Origin: Amphimedon queenslandica
Lineage: Eukaryota; Porifera; Demospongiae; Haplosclerida; Niphatidae
DNA length: 31,906 nt
NCBI RefSeq assembly: GCF_000090795.2
Contig: NW_003546734.1
Location: 1-31,906, forward strand
Direction: 5' to 3'
Notes under the pieces: generated by a model
What the model saw: the letters and a program-made list of their open reading frames with translations, nothing else
What the model was told of the DNA's origin: nothing
Database searches by the model: none
Position numbers and translations under genes: made by a program
Shown here: piece by piece, positions 9,705 to 21,039 of the stretch
Position numbering within the stretch: the stretch's first letter is position 1
Layout of the letters: each line of letters opens with the position of its first letter

Positions 9705-10324
9705 TTGCGAGTGATCTTTTAGGTGCTGGACAAACTGCTCCCCTATGGCTTTTACTAAGATGCTGCTCGTCATTTCTAGCCAATTGCAACGCCCACGCTA
9801 GTTCCCCGCGTGGCATTATTAGCAATTAAAGAGTTTAATAGTTTACAATTTTAAAGTGCCCCGCTTGTAACCCTGTATGCAAAATATGCCTCAATGATAT
9901 TAGTTTTAAGCATTTAATTCTCGTAGAATCGCCATGATCCAGTATTCATATCATTAAACGCAAATTTTCTGTTGTGTAGAAAGAGAAAAACAGCTCAGAC
10001 AATTAGGCAAAATAGACCATTGTCATATGGTAGATTCCTAGATCAAAGTGATGTTGAGAAATGCATTGATATAGTTTCACCATCTGCTACAAATAATGTA
10101 ATTATATGATACGACAGGCGTATATCATATTTTTGTTTCTTTTATTTGTTTTTTATATTTAGATGCAGTGCAGTAACTTCAGAGCTGGAGATGCCTCGCT
10201 TTTAAGAGAACGTTACAAAGCTCTTGAACTGACAGAAATTTTAGGTGCAATTTGTCGACATGACATACCATTGAAGATCATAAATTTAATGTACAAAGAA
10301 AGTTTTTTCATAATAAACATCTAG

Positions 10325-10899
10325 ATATAAAATGTTACAATACGATGACTATCATATAGGCGCTAGCCTATATGTAGGAATGAGGTTGGTTTTTCAAGAT
10401 GGTGGCCATTTTTATGATTTTCAAACATTCATAACTCTTTTATCTTACGTAGTACAGCCTTATAAATGGCTTAGATGAGCTATCTTTCATTGAGCAATTC
10501 TCTGGTACCTTCAAAGTGAACTGCATTGTAGTGGGAGCATTTCTGGAGAACTGGCCCAACTTCAAATTTCTACAAAATTCTTCAGACTTTTTCATCTTTA
10601 TTTCGTCTTTCTTTTATGCACTGGATAATCTTTTAAACTAATCAACCACTCAAATTGGCTTTTGCATCATTCTTCAGTGCCTTGGTAAAGGACACCAAAG
10701 GTGGCTTTAAAAGGAAGGACAGAACAAAATGGAAGTCAAAATCCCAGCTGCAGACACTGCGTGGATTTGTGGTTTGACGCCATTTTCATCTATGCGCATG
10801 TAATCAGCATGAAGGTAATTAACCTAACCACAGAATCATAAGATGTCAGATAACATATTATTAGTATTTAAGATACAAGAATGGAAATAAGTAAATAAA
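10325..10899. other. No gene seen; intronic to the KDZ remnant
   Basis: This is AT-rich sequence between KDZ exon 2 and the assembly gap. I see no reading frame of note and no repeat with a partner elsewhere in the window. Confidence 0.4.
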
Positions 10900-11154
10900 N
10901 NNNNNNNNNNNNNNNNNNNNNNNNNNNNNNNNNNNNNNNNNNNNNNNNNNNNNNNNNNNNNNNNNNNNNNNNNNNNNNNNNNNNNNNNNNNNNNNNNNNN
11001 NNNNNNNNNNNNNNNNNNNNNNNNNNNNNNNNNNNNNNNNNNNNNNNNNNNNNNNNNNNNNNNNNNNNNNNNNNNNNNNNNNNNNNNNNNNNNNNNNNNN
11101 NNNNNNNNNNNNNNNNNNNNNNNNNNNNNNNNNNNNNNNNNNNNNNNNNNNNNN
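10900..11154. other. Assembly gap (255 N)
   Basis: This is a run of undetermined bases. Frames that appear to cross it are artefacts. The gap lies within the KDZ transposase gene and probably hides at least one exon or a repeat. Confidence 0.99.
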
Positions 11155-11556
11155 TCTTTACTTCTTTCCAATTCAATCCTACTGCTTTTTTATTTTTTAA
11201 TTTTATTAGGATATGCTGATTTTGTCTCAAAAGAGATGCAGCATGAAATAGAAGCTCCAGTTAATCTACTGCATGATATGGGCTGCAAACTTGTTCTACA
11301 CTCGGAGGTTATTATTTAGATTATTATGTTAAAGATGTCGTATTGTTATAAGCAAATGGTTCCTATTCTTTTGTTTTATGTTTCAATGTCAGTGTTCCAA
11401 TACTTCAATCATAAGCTCATATTGCATCATGCCAGTTTGGAAATTAGTAACGTGGTAGCATTACTCTAGACCTTGTACAAAAGAAAAGCTAAAAATCGGC
11501 AAACCGGCTGTTTTGTGCTGCCACCTTTTTCATCTTCATCATTATCATCACCATCA

Positions 11557-11679
11557 TCATGAAGAAGTCCTGTCAATCCAGAAGTCCTGTATCTCTGTAT
11601 CAGTTGGTGCTACAAGGATAATTCTTACACCAATCAACTCCAACAGTCTAAGCGCAGGTCCATGTCCCAACAGATCATT
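11557..11679 (-). pseudogene. Possible minus-strand exon, unidentified
   Basis: After a pyrimidine-rich tract and TTGCAG acceptor on the minus strand, a frame of about 40 codons (NDLLGHGPALRLLELIG ... TEIQDFWIDRTSS) runs to tandem TGA stops. The composition is protein-like, but I recognise no family. It lies inside the plus-strand KDZ gene, so it may be an insertion remnant. Confidence 0.25.
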
Positions 11680-12487
11680 CTGCAAGTAAAGAAAAAATGA
11701 TACTGTGACTGCTGGCTACAACCGTCTTAGCTGCATGCCGCCATTTTGTTAATTAAAGAAGCATTTGCTCAAATATTTGGGTGTGGTTGCTCATATTCAG
11801 CAGATCTGCAACTCTGGAAGAAGCAATTAATTTTTTTACTCAGCTACGCTTGGAATCAACTTATTCCAGCTAAAAGAAGGTATTAATCTTACATATTACT
11901 GTTTTATCAAGTGTGTGGTTTTATTTCATTTTAAAAAACAAACAAATTAATTAATTAATGTTATCATATGCAATGATAATATGAATGACAACAGCCTGGA
12001 AGAACAGGAACAGATGCAACATTGCAGGGAAGATGGACACTCTCAGCTGACAGCTTTTTAAACAAGGACTTGTGTCAAGACTAGTATTAATTTCACTTGT
12101 CATCAGGATAGTTGATATTCCTTCAGCATGTCTATTCAATGCTGTCTCTCATACATGATGTAACGTCATACCAATGATAATAATAGTATAGAAAATTATT
12201 GTTTGCGTAAAATCAACAAGCATCACAATGGCAACTAAAGAAATATTATAAATATTTTAAAAAATCGACACAAACAAGAACGTTAAAAGTTTAAAAAACA
12301 AAAGGTTAAGTAGGATTCCAATGAAAATACGAAATGAAAATCCTACTCGTGATGCAAATTCTACTCTACATTGCAAGGTGATCAGTAATTCCTACATAAT
12401 AACATTGAAAGTACACTGTAGAAAGAAATTGCGTCAAAAGTAAAATTTTTATTTTGTATTTCATTTTGTATTTTTTTGGTCATTCAG
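11680..12487. other. No clear gene; KDZ intron
   Basis: This is AT-rich sequence. GCCGCCATTTT at 11737-11747 gives AAAATGGCGGC on the minus strand, but the frame stops after five codons. The 62-codon minus frame around 11951-12139 is not recognisable as a protein. Confidence 0.35.
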
Positions 12488-13200
12488 AAACCTACTGAAC
12501 TTTGTTTCTATAAATTTCTTATGTTCTTCACCAAGGAATAAGGACGGATTTGGATTGTGTAATGGAAAAAATCTTGAGAGACTGTCATCATATCTGGGAA
12601 GATTTTGCAGAATGACAAAAAAAAGAGCTCTGCACAGAGCTGATGTCTTAACTGAGGCACTAAACCACTACTCTAGGTGCAAGACTAAGAAAATATGAGT
12701 CAGCTATTATAAAAATTAGTAATTCATTCATTTTTAGGCATAACATTTGTAGAATGGATTTGAAGATTACACAGAATGATTTTTTTAATGTGTCGACAGT
12801 TTTATTATTCACATTAGTTCTTCAGAAAATGATTAAGTGCTTGATGCTGGAAGAATCAACGAGGTTGTTGAATAGTTCTACAGAGAGTGTTTTAAGTAAA
12901 ACTACATGCTAAATTGCTAAACGATTTTACTGATTTTTTATAGCACAAGACTGGAAGCATGATAATGAAAAATTGTATGAATTGCAGGCTTTAAGGTATG
13001 TTTCTACATGTATAATTGGAATTATTCATTCATTAAGTTGTTTCACTTAGGTTATGTTGGATTATTGCTATACATATTAGTCATGAAGCCATACAAATAA
13101 CAGGACAACATTTAATTAGGTAATAAATGTAATGTGCAAATTATATAAGATTATTTGTTTAATTATGCACATGTAGGTTGGAATCTGCCATATGTACATA

Positions 13201-13395
13201 GCAAGAGTAAGATAACTTGTTATGTAGAATGTCTAACTTCAATAGTAGCCGAAACATTACCGCATAGAACTAACTTACATGAGTCGCAAGGCACAAATTC
13301 TGATGAAGATTATTAGAAGAATAGGAATGATTTTATTGAACATGTGGAGTGACAGGTGTGGTTTTCACAACTACACACACCATATACACTTGTGT
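13201..13395. mobile_element. Fragment related to the 68-bp-arm TIR element
   Basis: Sequence from GCAAGAGTAAGATAAC at 13201 aligns, as reverse complement, with the right part of the 5081-5620 element: the TAGTAGC-GAAACAT-ACCGC block, then AAGATTATTAGAAGAATAGG, then ACAGGTGTGGTTTTCA. Similarity ends near 13395. Only one terminal arm is present, and it is diverged. The fragment separates the last KDZ exon from the BEL/Pao remnant. Confidence 0.8.
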
Positions 13396-15843
13396 ATGTT
13401 TTTTTGAAGGGCTCGAGGATGTCCAAGGAGTACAAATCCAATTTGATGACTGCATTCAAAGTGTCTTTAATCCACAAGGCTTCTGCCTGTGTTTTCAAAC
13501 CAATATAATCCATTTCTTTATTATTCAATATAAGAATGAACTTCAAATTATTAATAGTGACTCAAAGCAGCTTATTTAAACTGCTATATTTCTTTGTATG
13601 AATAATGCAAGAGAGGCTATATCTGTCTGTAGTCAAAAGACTCAGTGTTTGCTTGCACTCATGCATTTCAACTCTGTAGCACACTCATCAGGCATCTCAG
13701 TTATAGTATGAGATTCAATCTCTAATTCTGATAGCCAGTTTGGTCCATTGAACCATTCTGTGTTATTTTTCAGCTCTATCAATGATATTCCTGATGTGAG
13801 GAGTTATCCCTTCCAGGACAATGCTTCCATCTTGTGGATGAAATCAGTTTCGTAATCTCTTCAGTACTATTCTGGACAAATGGCTTCAAGTCTTGATCAA
13901 CAACGTATATCTAGTACAAAGCTATCTTGGAATCAGTGTAGCATACTTACCCTCAAAACTCTGGGTTACAGTGTTCATGAGACGAAATAATAAAAGTGCT
14001 TTAATTAATTTAAGTCGTGGAATTGTCCGTGCATTAATAGGTGCCACTTGAGTCTCAGAAGAAACAAATTTAGCTGGACGCACTCCTCCATGATTAATGA
14101 CAAAATAAACAACAGAAGCATGAGCAGTGCTGGAGGCATCACAAAAGCCACATAAGCAATACGAATCAGACTCACTCAAGTGACAAATAAAATGTAGGAA
14201 CAGTAGTGGGTTGGCTATTCTGCAGACATTTTATTAGTGTCTTCCACCTCTCCAATAATAAATCAGTCAACAGTTTATCCAAGTTCATTCCAGACTTAGT
14301 GAAATCTTGTAAAAAGATCGTAAATACGATGATGACTGGCAAATACTGATAGGGTCATAAAACCGGCTAGCTACTCCTACCACTGACCTATTTGTTGGCA
14401 AGCACACGTCTACGTTAGCAACAACTTCTGAGACATTAAATACTAGACTTTCAGGTTTAACCTTTCACTGATTCCCAAGTACCTTGCATTCAGTTACTGG
14501 TACCTGTGGGAGTCTCATTCTCTCATGAATTTTATTCAGAAGGTTAACATTATTAGTAATAAATTTATGCAGATTAAATCCACCTCTGGCAAGCATGTCT
14601 TTAAACTCTAAATACAAAGTATATGCCTCACTCTCAGTATTGGCACAACATACCATGTCATCTACATACATTGAGTGCATCAGTTCAGCTACTGTAGAGG
14701 GAAATAATTCCTCACAGCCTTCCATATGATTAGGTACAGTAGCATTTAGCAAAACAGGGCTAGATGCCGCACCAATTACTACTCTACTAAACCTAAATAC
14801 CTTCATTTCAGGCTCTTTGTTATTGATCTAATCATACCAAGTAAGACGCAATACATCCCTATCCTTGGAATCAATTGACACCATACGGAATGCCTTCTCA
14901 ATGTGTGCTATCAAAGCAATTCTATAAAATGTGAATCTAAGAAGTATCTCCAAAATTTGCTGATTCAACTTTGGTCCAATGTGTAAACACTCATTCAGGG
15001 AAGCTACATTTGATGTAGCAGATGCAACGTAAACAATACAGATTTCAGTAGTCTCTTTGCCTTGTTGTATGACAGCATGGTGAGACAAGTAGTGTATTTT
15101 ATAATGACCTTCTATCTCTGGCTCTGGTACCTGCTTCATAATCCTATTTGTCAATAGACCTTGGATAATGTCATCACATTCTCTGAGCTGTCTTGGATCT
15201 CATTCTAACCTTCTTAGTTGACTCCTTAGTTATCTAACACACAACTGTGACCATAATTGACTAAAGGTACCTTATGGCGGGTAGTAAAATTTGTCTTTGT
15301 AGCAATAAAAATCCAACTTTCTGAGCTCTATTTGTCATGAAACTACCCCAGAGGATGCTAAAAGTTATTGTCACTTTTAGAGGCAGTACTTGTCTAACAG
15401 AGCACTCAGAGGTTGATATTATTAATTATAATGATGAATTTAAAAATCCGCCATAAGGTACCTTTTATCAATTATGGTCACAATTGATAATTATACGAAA
15501 TGTCCTGCAATGGACTTCTCCACAGTAAAGGTACTTCGTATCTGCCATCTCTTAATACTATATTTCGCTTATACTGCTCATAGAGTGAGCTCTTCTGATC
15601 CAAGACTCCCAATGATTTTAAGTCTCAAAATGGCCCCAATCATCTCACCAGTTCCTTTTTATTATTGTTTGCACTCGTCTGCAATGCAAATGTTGTCACA
15701 GTAGCACTTTTATACTGCTCAATTGACGAAATCGGGCCAGTTAGCACCCATTCCAGTCGTGTTTGTAATGCGACTGGACCACACTCTGCTCTAATCAGTC
15801 TACCAGTGACAAGTTGCCAACAAAATATATTTAGTAAATTGTA
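13396..15843 (-). pseudogene. pol: BEL/Pao retrotransposon pol remnant
   Basis: Read on the minus strand, the order matches BEL/Pao pol. First is a pre-RT region (QLVTGRLIRAECGPVALQTR, then RDGRYEVPLLW; 15815-15520). A 237-bp TIR element follows (15246-15482). RT comes next: IVYVASATSNVASLNECL and IEKAFRMVSI (15030-14860), then MYVDDMVCCA with YVDD intact and RGGFNLHKF (14690-14575). An RNase H-like block follows: LCGFCDASSTAHASVVYF and TIPRLKLIKALLLFRLM (14150-13975). The last parts are NTEWFNGPNWLSELEI and an integrase-leading TQAEALWIKDT near 13480. Stops and frameshifts occur throughout, and neither gag, LTRs nor the integrase core are present. It is a dead fragment. Confidence 0.88.
15246..15482. 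mobile_element. 237-bp TIR element, copy 2 of 3
   Basis: It begins TGTGACCATAATTGAC and ends TCAATTATGGTCACA, with exactly the same length as copy 1 (404-640) and similarity along its whole length. It interrupts the BEL/Pao pre-RT coding sequence: pol-like translation resumes on either side. A TA duplication is not evident here, unlike copy 1, so the target site has changed or TA is not obligatory. Confidence 0.85.
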
Positions 15844-17173
15844 TATACATACATTGGAGTGTTACAGAGAGTAGTATTAACTTACATCAGAGAATCGAGA
15901 GTTTGAGTTGAGAAGAAGATTAGAAATAGTTGGTGATTGCTGGGTGTTGTCAATATTTGTTGAATTATTGACATTACTATACAGTTTGCTATTGTACCTC
16001 CATCCTTGTAGCTTGTATCAGACCATGTACTAGACTGTTATTCATCAATGTGTACTGGTAACTTTAAAGAACAAACAACAAAGTGTAATAAAGAAAGGTA
16101 AGCTACAATAACACACACACATGTACTTACTTCTGTCTATACAGCTTTCATAATTGAAGACACCAAAGCCAAGACAAAAATCAGAAATAATATACAACCT
16201 ATCTTAATAAGACAAAAGAGATGAGAAGGAAGTGAGGGAGAAATAGAGAAAAAAAATTTCCTGTATACATGTAATGATTATTATTACTTTCATGTATATA
16301 ATTGAACTTGTTACATTAACATCTGTGGGTGTGAATATACTATTCTGATTAATTGACTCCCCGCCTATAAGTGAAGGAATTGTTCACTTACATATAAACT
16401 AAAACTTGGTTTGTTCAAACAGTGCTATCAATAAATCAGTACTGCATATACACATTCAGATTGTCATGGTGTGGCCAGGACAGAGCCTCATAATATATGC
16501 ATGTACATGTATGGTTATTATAAAGGGAAGATAACATTAAATAATCAACTAAAATATCAATTGATTATCTTCATACACTGTAGGTTAACATGTTATCAAC
16601 AGTTCAATCAGCTAGCAAACAATTAAAGCATACACTTTTTTGTTTCAAAACATACCATGTAATGCATTCCATGAGTTCATGTCCAGAAATGCTGGGACAC
16701 GGAAACAAATTATTAGTATATTTCCGCATTTTTAAAAATGACCATTCTTAGCAATACAAAGGGAGCTGTATTTTCTCCCGTCCATTTCTAATGATAAACG
16801 TATTTTGCTTCGTTTCACTTAGAGAACTTATTAACATCATATAACACCTGTTTTTACTTTGTAGGTTGGCTAAAGAAATGTAGTTAAACCGTGGAACTTT
16901 TGTCACGAAGATGAAGACTTTGACGCCGCCATTTTACATTGACATATTAGCGTGTTTACAATATTTTTCATTTTTAACGAATTATAACAGAGTATTGTAA
17001 AATAAATTTCCTTTGTTTCACTTTGCCCTTTTAAATAGATCTTCTAAGCTACAATATGGTATAAAAAAATTGACAGTCATGTAACAAAAAAGTGTGGACT
17101 TACCCGTTCAAAGTAGCAAAAATTTTGAACTGTCCCATTGCGGTCATTGCATTATCTGCATTGCAGCTGTGTA
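15844..17173. other. Intergenic region upstream of the 743-aa gene
   Basis: I see no convincing gene. The stretch 16690-17100 is less repetitive and holds GCCGCCATTTT at 16925-16935 (AAAATGGCGGC on minus), a motif also seen at other likely transcript starts in this window. Together with its position just before the gene at 17174 it may be promoter sequence. The rest is AT-rich. Confidence 0.35.
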
Positions 17174-19870
17174 ATGATAATGTCCTCTGTCACTATTGAG
17201 AGTGCTTGTACTAATATATACAGAGCTGCTAATGCTAATGATGTTTGCTTTTGTCTCTCTATACCAAATAAGTTTCTCTACCAGTGGTATGCAGCACAAT
17301 TAGCCAATTCAGCTACAACTATGGTCAGCCAGCTGAATAAGCAACTGGTAGGAGTCTCATTGCTAAGCTCGTTGGAGAAGAAATTGAAGATGAAAGGAGC
17401 ACGATTAACTACAAATGTAAAACATGGATACAGAAAGAAAATATTGAGTCAATCCACATTAATGGATGTGCTTACATCTGACATTGTTAATCCTGAGGAA
17501 GCTATTAAGGTCTTAAGGTAAGGAATTGAGTGTATATAGCAGCTTTGGAGATACTTGAGTGCTGAGTAGATGTGTAGTAGCATGAGTAGAGTGTCAGTGT
17601 TAATATCAATTTCTTCATACAGAGCTACATTACAAAGAAAAGAGAAAGAATTAGTACAGCTAAGGAATAGCCAACCCGCAAACAATAAAGGGAAGGATTT
17701 AGATCAAGTTTGTGAGCGCCAGCAGAGACGTAAATTAGCTACATTGAAGGAGTCAGCTAAAGAAGCTTTACAGTTTGCTGGCTCATACAATCTTGATCTA
17801 ACATCAATTTCATTCAAGAAACGGCAGCCACCTTGTGATCCAGTTATATTTAACTATTCACCTACTCACCCATCATCATCTTCCTCCCTCTCTCCATTGT
17901 CAACACCAGTTTCTTTGTCAACTTCTTCATTCTCTGCTCTAACACCTGAAATCGAATCAGCATCATCGTCTCAAGCCTCTAGTCAACAATCAAGCAACCC
18001 ACCTGATTCACCTTCATCTGTACAACAAATTCTCTATCTTTTAGATTCCTACGGCGTATCGGATGATTTTTACCACGAGCTGTCCATGCTCAAAAAGTCT
18101 CTTCCCCGATCATATACAGTAAAACGTCTCCGAAAAAGTCTTTCGTCAACTGTTAATATTCAAAAGCTACCTCAAGGCTGGTACCTTCCATTTTGCAATT
18201 ACCTGCAGTTGTCATTATCTCGATTGTTGGACTGTGGGCATCATATACAATCACCTATTGAAGTAAAAATATCTGGTGATGGAGCACCGTTTTACCGTTC
18301 ATCTTCATTTATACTTTTATCGTTTTCATTTCCTCTACTTGACCCCAAGTCATCCTCTGCAACTGGTATGAAACATTATCATCCGTATTCTTTTTAATTT
18401 CTGTAGGGACACACACTCTAGCAGTAATAAAGGGAGAAGAGAAATATGATGTAATAAGGAATGGACTTGCACCTGTCATTAAGGAAATCAATGAAATGGT
18501 TCGGAAACCTTCTATAATTATTCAGGGAGTCTCTTATAGCCTAAAGTTTATTCTTGGAGGAGACTATAAGGTTAGAAAATAATCTCACGTTTATACCATA
18601 GCAATACTATAAATGCTTTAGTTTTTGCTATTGCTTCTGGGAATGAATGCTGCTCATTCTAATTATTCATGCATATACTGCACCATTAAAAAGGATAAAA
18701 GGTGAATTCTTTATAATTATACAGCAACATAACTTACTTTGTTTATAGATTTGATACAACTGTTCCCACCGAAGAGTATGAGACAAAACAAGCTCGGTCA
18801 CTGGCTTCAATTAAGTCTTGTGCTAAGTCTAAGGCTATGGGCGTCCTTCGAGAACCTTTATTTGAAATAGAGCTAGAACAGGTTTCTAACATAGCATAAT
18901 TATAATATTACTAACTTTTACAGGTTGTAATTGATGAGTTACATTTGTTGTTAAGAATTTCGGACGTATTAATTAGAAATCTATTAGGAATTGGTCAGGC
19001 GCTAGACTTGAAAGACATCACTACAAAAAATAGCACCAGACATGTCGACATGATATGCAACTTAATTCAATCCTGTGGAATAACGTTCCATGTAAAAACC
19101 AATAAATTTCAGACATAATTAGCACTAACTTTATATTACAGGTATGGAAGTCTAAAACAAAGAAGGACGAGTTGGATTGGACATCATTACGTGGTAGTGA
19201 CCGTAAAAAGCTCTTAAACGAACTGCCAGCAAAACTGGTAAATGTATTTCCTAATGAGCTTGGTCGGCAGTTGATGAAACACTGGCTGGTTAGCATTATT
19301 TTTATCATAACTTATATTTTGAAGTATAATACAGGATTTCAAAGTCATTTATGAGATGATTGGCATCTCAAATCCAACTGATGATGAAACTCTTACAGTA
19401 CAGAGCAAAGTAAAATTTAACCATCATATCATCTGTTTACATTAAACAGGCCTTACAGTGGATACAGGACTTCTTAAAGTTCCCATATGATGGTTACAGC
19501 AAGTCAAATGTTACCCCGTACATGCACGTTATGGGATATCACATACCTCATTTAATGAAATGCCATGCAGGTATCAAACGATTTAGCGGTCAAGGTACAT
19601 AGACTCTCTACTGACATCTACTTAAATCACTATGTAGGAGTTGAGAAGAATAATGATTGTGCTAGGAAACATTTCTTCTCTAGCAACCACCAAGATGCTG
19701 CCAGAGACATCTTATTAACAGACAGCCGAGTGGAAGAACTGCAACATGGCAAAAGAGCAAAGAGGAAATATGAAAAGAAAGACACATCATACTGGGAACT
19801 TGGTATTAGAGAAAAGAGAAGAAAGATAGAATTCGAGCCTGAGCCAGACCTCAAGCCAGACACATGTTAG
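17174..19870 (+). CDS. Uncharacterised 743-aa protein, possibly transposase-derived; 10 exons
   Basis: The exons are 17174-17517, 17623-18365, 18407-18570, 18622-18701, 18749-18881, 18924-19091, 19142-19288, 19335-19409, 19450-19594 and 19638-19870. Every junction has GT/AG and keeps phase, giving 744 codons including the stop. I start at the first ATG of exon 1; upstream exons are possible. In order: a Lys-rich helical region (about 115-165), a Ser/Pro-rich linker (about 190-250), then a conserved core. The core contains KISGDGAPFYRSS (D334), FILGGDYK (D415) followed by CIYC and a His/Lys stretch, VTPYMHVMGYHIPH, and KRFSGQGVEKNND (E669). A basic tail, KRAKRKYEKK, follows. I recall this core as a widespread, multi-copy invertebrate family without known function. 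The spacing D...D-C-x2-C...E resembles RNase H-fold transposases; that is inference. Introns are very short, the last only 43 bp. The gene looks functional. Confidence 0.8.
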
Positions 19871-19893
19871 ATCTAATAGGGTGGTCCACTAGT

Positions 19894-19899
19894 TTTATT
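19894..19899 (-). promoter_or_regulatory. Polyadenylation signal of the chromodomain gene
   Basis: TTTATT on plus reads AATAAA on minus, about 95 nt past the minus-strand stop at 19994. It lies only 24 nt after the stop codon of the convergent plus-strand gene, so the two 3' UTRs probably overlap. Confidence 0.5.
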
Positions 19900-19993
19900 A
19901 CACATTATTATTTAGCATGCATATAAGTATAATAATTATGAATTATTGTTACAGTATCATGTAAATCAAAAACAATATGGCCTAGGCATGCAG

Positions 19994-20774
19994 TCATGAC
20001 TGAAATGATTTGACAATAGTCAGAGAAAGAGTCTCGTTGAAGCCTCTGGTTCTGGGTGTCTTGTCACAGTAGAATGACTTTTGATGGTATGATACGTGGC
20101 TGTACATATAAATTGGAAATTCTACACAGCAACCTTCTCCAAACTTATTGTAGAAATTAAAGAAACTATCTTCAAAGTACTGTGATGGAAAATCAGCTCT
20201 GACATATAACTTTCCAGGCTTACACTTAACAGCTTCTCCTTTGTCATTAAAAAGGTAGTTAAAGGTGTGACGATGAAATGGTATTGATATTTTACGTCTA
20301 CGGAGGATTCCAGATTTTAAACTAAATTGTAACGAAGATCGTAGTGTACTAATATCATCCATCAGTACTCTCCTGCATGGATCTGGGTCATGATATAACC
20401 TAATTATAATAAATGAACTGTCAGTCCAGCATTGTACAAAAATAGCTTTAATGAATGATCACTCTACCTTATCGCCGTGGCAGTAATATCTTCAGCTGGC
20501 ACCCAAGTAGCTTCCTCTTTTGAATACCCCTTCCAAAGAACTAAATACACTACATGGCCCTGTGAGTTAAATTTTTAAGTCTCACGGTCTTCCAAGAAAA
20601 CTGTCTGATACATACCTTCTTAACTTTCTTGTCTATTAACCTCTCCACTTCATATACATCAGTTTCATTACCACTAACTACCAAACATTGATCATTTTTT
20701 TCAACAAATTCTTCCTTTTCATGTAGCTCCTTGTAGAAACCAGCAGTGACAGTTTGTTTGCATTTACGCGCCAT
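19994..20774 (-). CDS. Chromodomain protein, 218 aa, three exons
   Basis: The exons are 20774-20616, 20559-20468 and 20399-19994, with GT/AG borders and matching phases (0, then 2). The ATG at 20774 (MARKCKQ) lies in AAAATGGCGCG context. An in-frame ATG at 20816 exists, but I prefer the downstream one. Residues 39-84 form a chromodomain: DVYEVERLIDKKVKK joins VYLVLWKGYSKEEATWVP across intron 1. The aromatic cage positions that hold methyl-lysine in HP1-type domains are all present (Y41, W62, Y65). The usual Glu after the TW is Val. The remaining 130 residues are basic-aromatic and unassigned (RRRKISIPFHRHTFNYLF; EDSFFNFYNKFGEGCCVEF). A role in binding methylated histone is likely from the family. 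It could be a host gene or one derived from a retroelement integrase chromodomain, but no integrase is attached. Confidence 0.82.
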
Positions 20775-20877
20775 TTTGTTACCGTGGTAACGCTTATGAA
20801 TATTATTATTAATCAATGAATAAAATTATTTACGTATGAATATAATTATTGAATGCTATGAATATAATTATTAAGAA

Positions 20878-21000
20878 ATGTCCGCACGGCCCATTGCAAT
20901 TTCTGGACATGTTGTGGGTTTTTTGGATAACTCTTCTGACACTTTTGCACAAGTTTTAACTTTCATTCAATCTATAGGAAGTGTTTCATTCAATAAATAG
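20878..21000 (+). CDS. Short ORF or first exon, divergent from the chromodomain gene
   Basis: ATG at 20878 opens 40 codons (MSARPIAISGHVVGFLDNS ... SFNK) ending in TAG, 104 bp from the chromodomain start and on the other strand, so they could share a promoter. A CAG run follows the stop. I recognise no family. The minus strand across the same bases also has a coding-like frame, so either may be chance. Confidence 0.25.
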   Translation: MSARPIAISGHVVGFLDNSSDTFAQVLTFIQSIGSVSFNK

Positions 21001-21039
21001 CAGCAGCAGCAAAAACAATTTCCTTGCCTACAATTATCA

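Larger units (their letters stand above)
9980..13200 (+). pseudogene. KDZ (Kyakuja-Dileera-Zisupton) transposase gene, broken
   Basis: Plus-strand exons with splice-like borders are 9980-10097, 10163-10324, 11210-11307, 12488-12698, 12944-12995, 13051-13119 and 13177-13200. Exon 2 reads NFRAGDASLLRERYKALELT and GAICRHDIP, the Asp/CRH block of KDZ transposases. The fourth reads KDGFGLCNGKNLERLSSYL followed by an ALHRADVLTEAL block, which in the family is GFGL-x-DGE-x-x-ER-x-WS. Here DGE has become NGK, removing acidic residues expected in the active site. Exons 5-7 join in phase and end in TAG at 13198, exactly where the next TIR-element fragment begins. An assembly gap removes 255 bases. Several exons run into stops, so I call it a pseudogene; missing exons in the gap could change that. 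Confidence 0.7.

Noticed and set aside
9524-9829. 101-codon plus-strand frame
   Set aside because: The minus strand of the same DNA reads as the acidic piggyBac N-terminus; the plus frame has no motif.
10836-11230. Minus-strand frames of 111 and 120 codons
   Set aside because: Most of their length is the run of N bases.
19021-19863. Minus-strand frames antisense to the 743-aa gene
   Set aside because: They are shadows of in-phase plus-strand exons.
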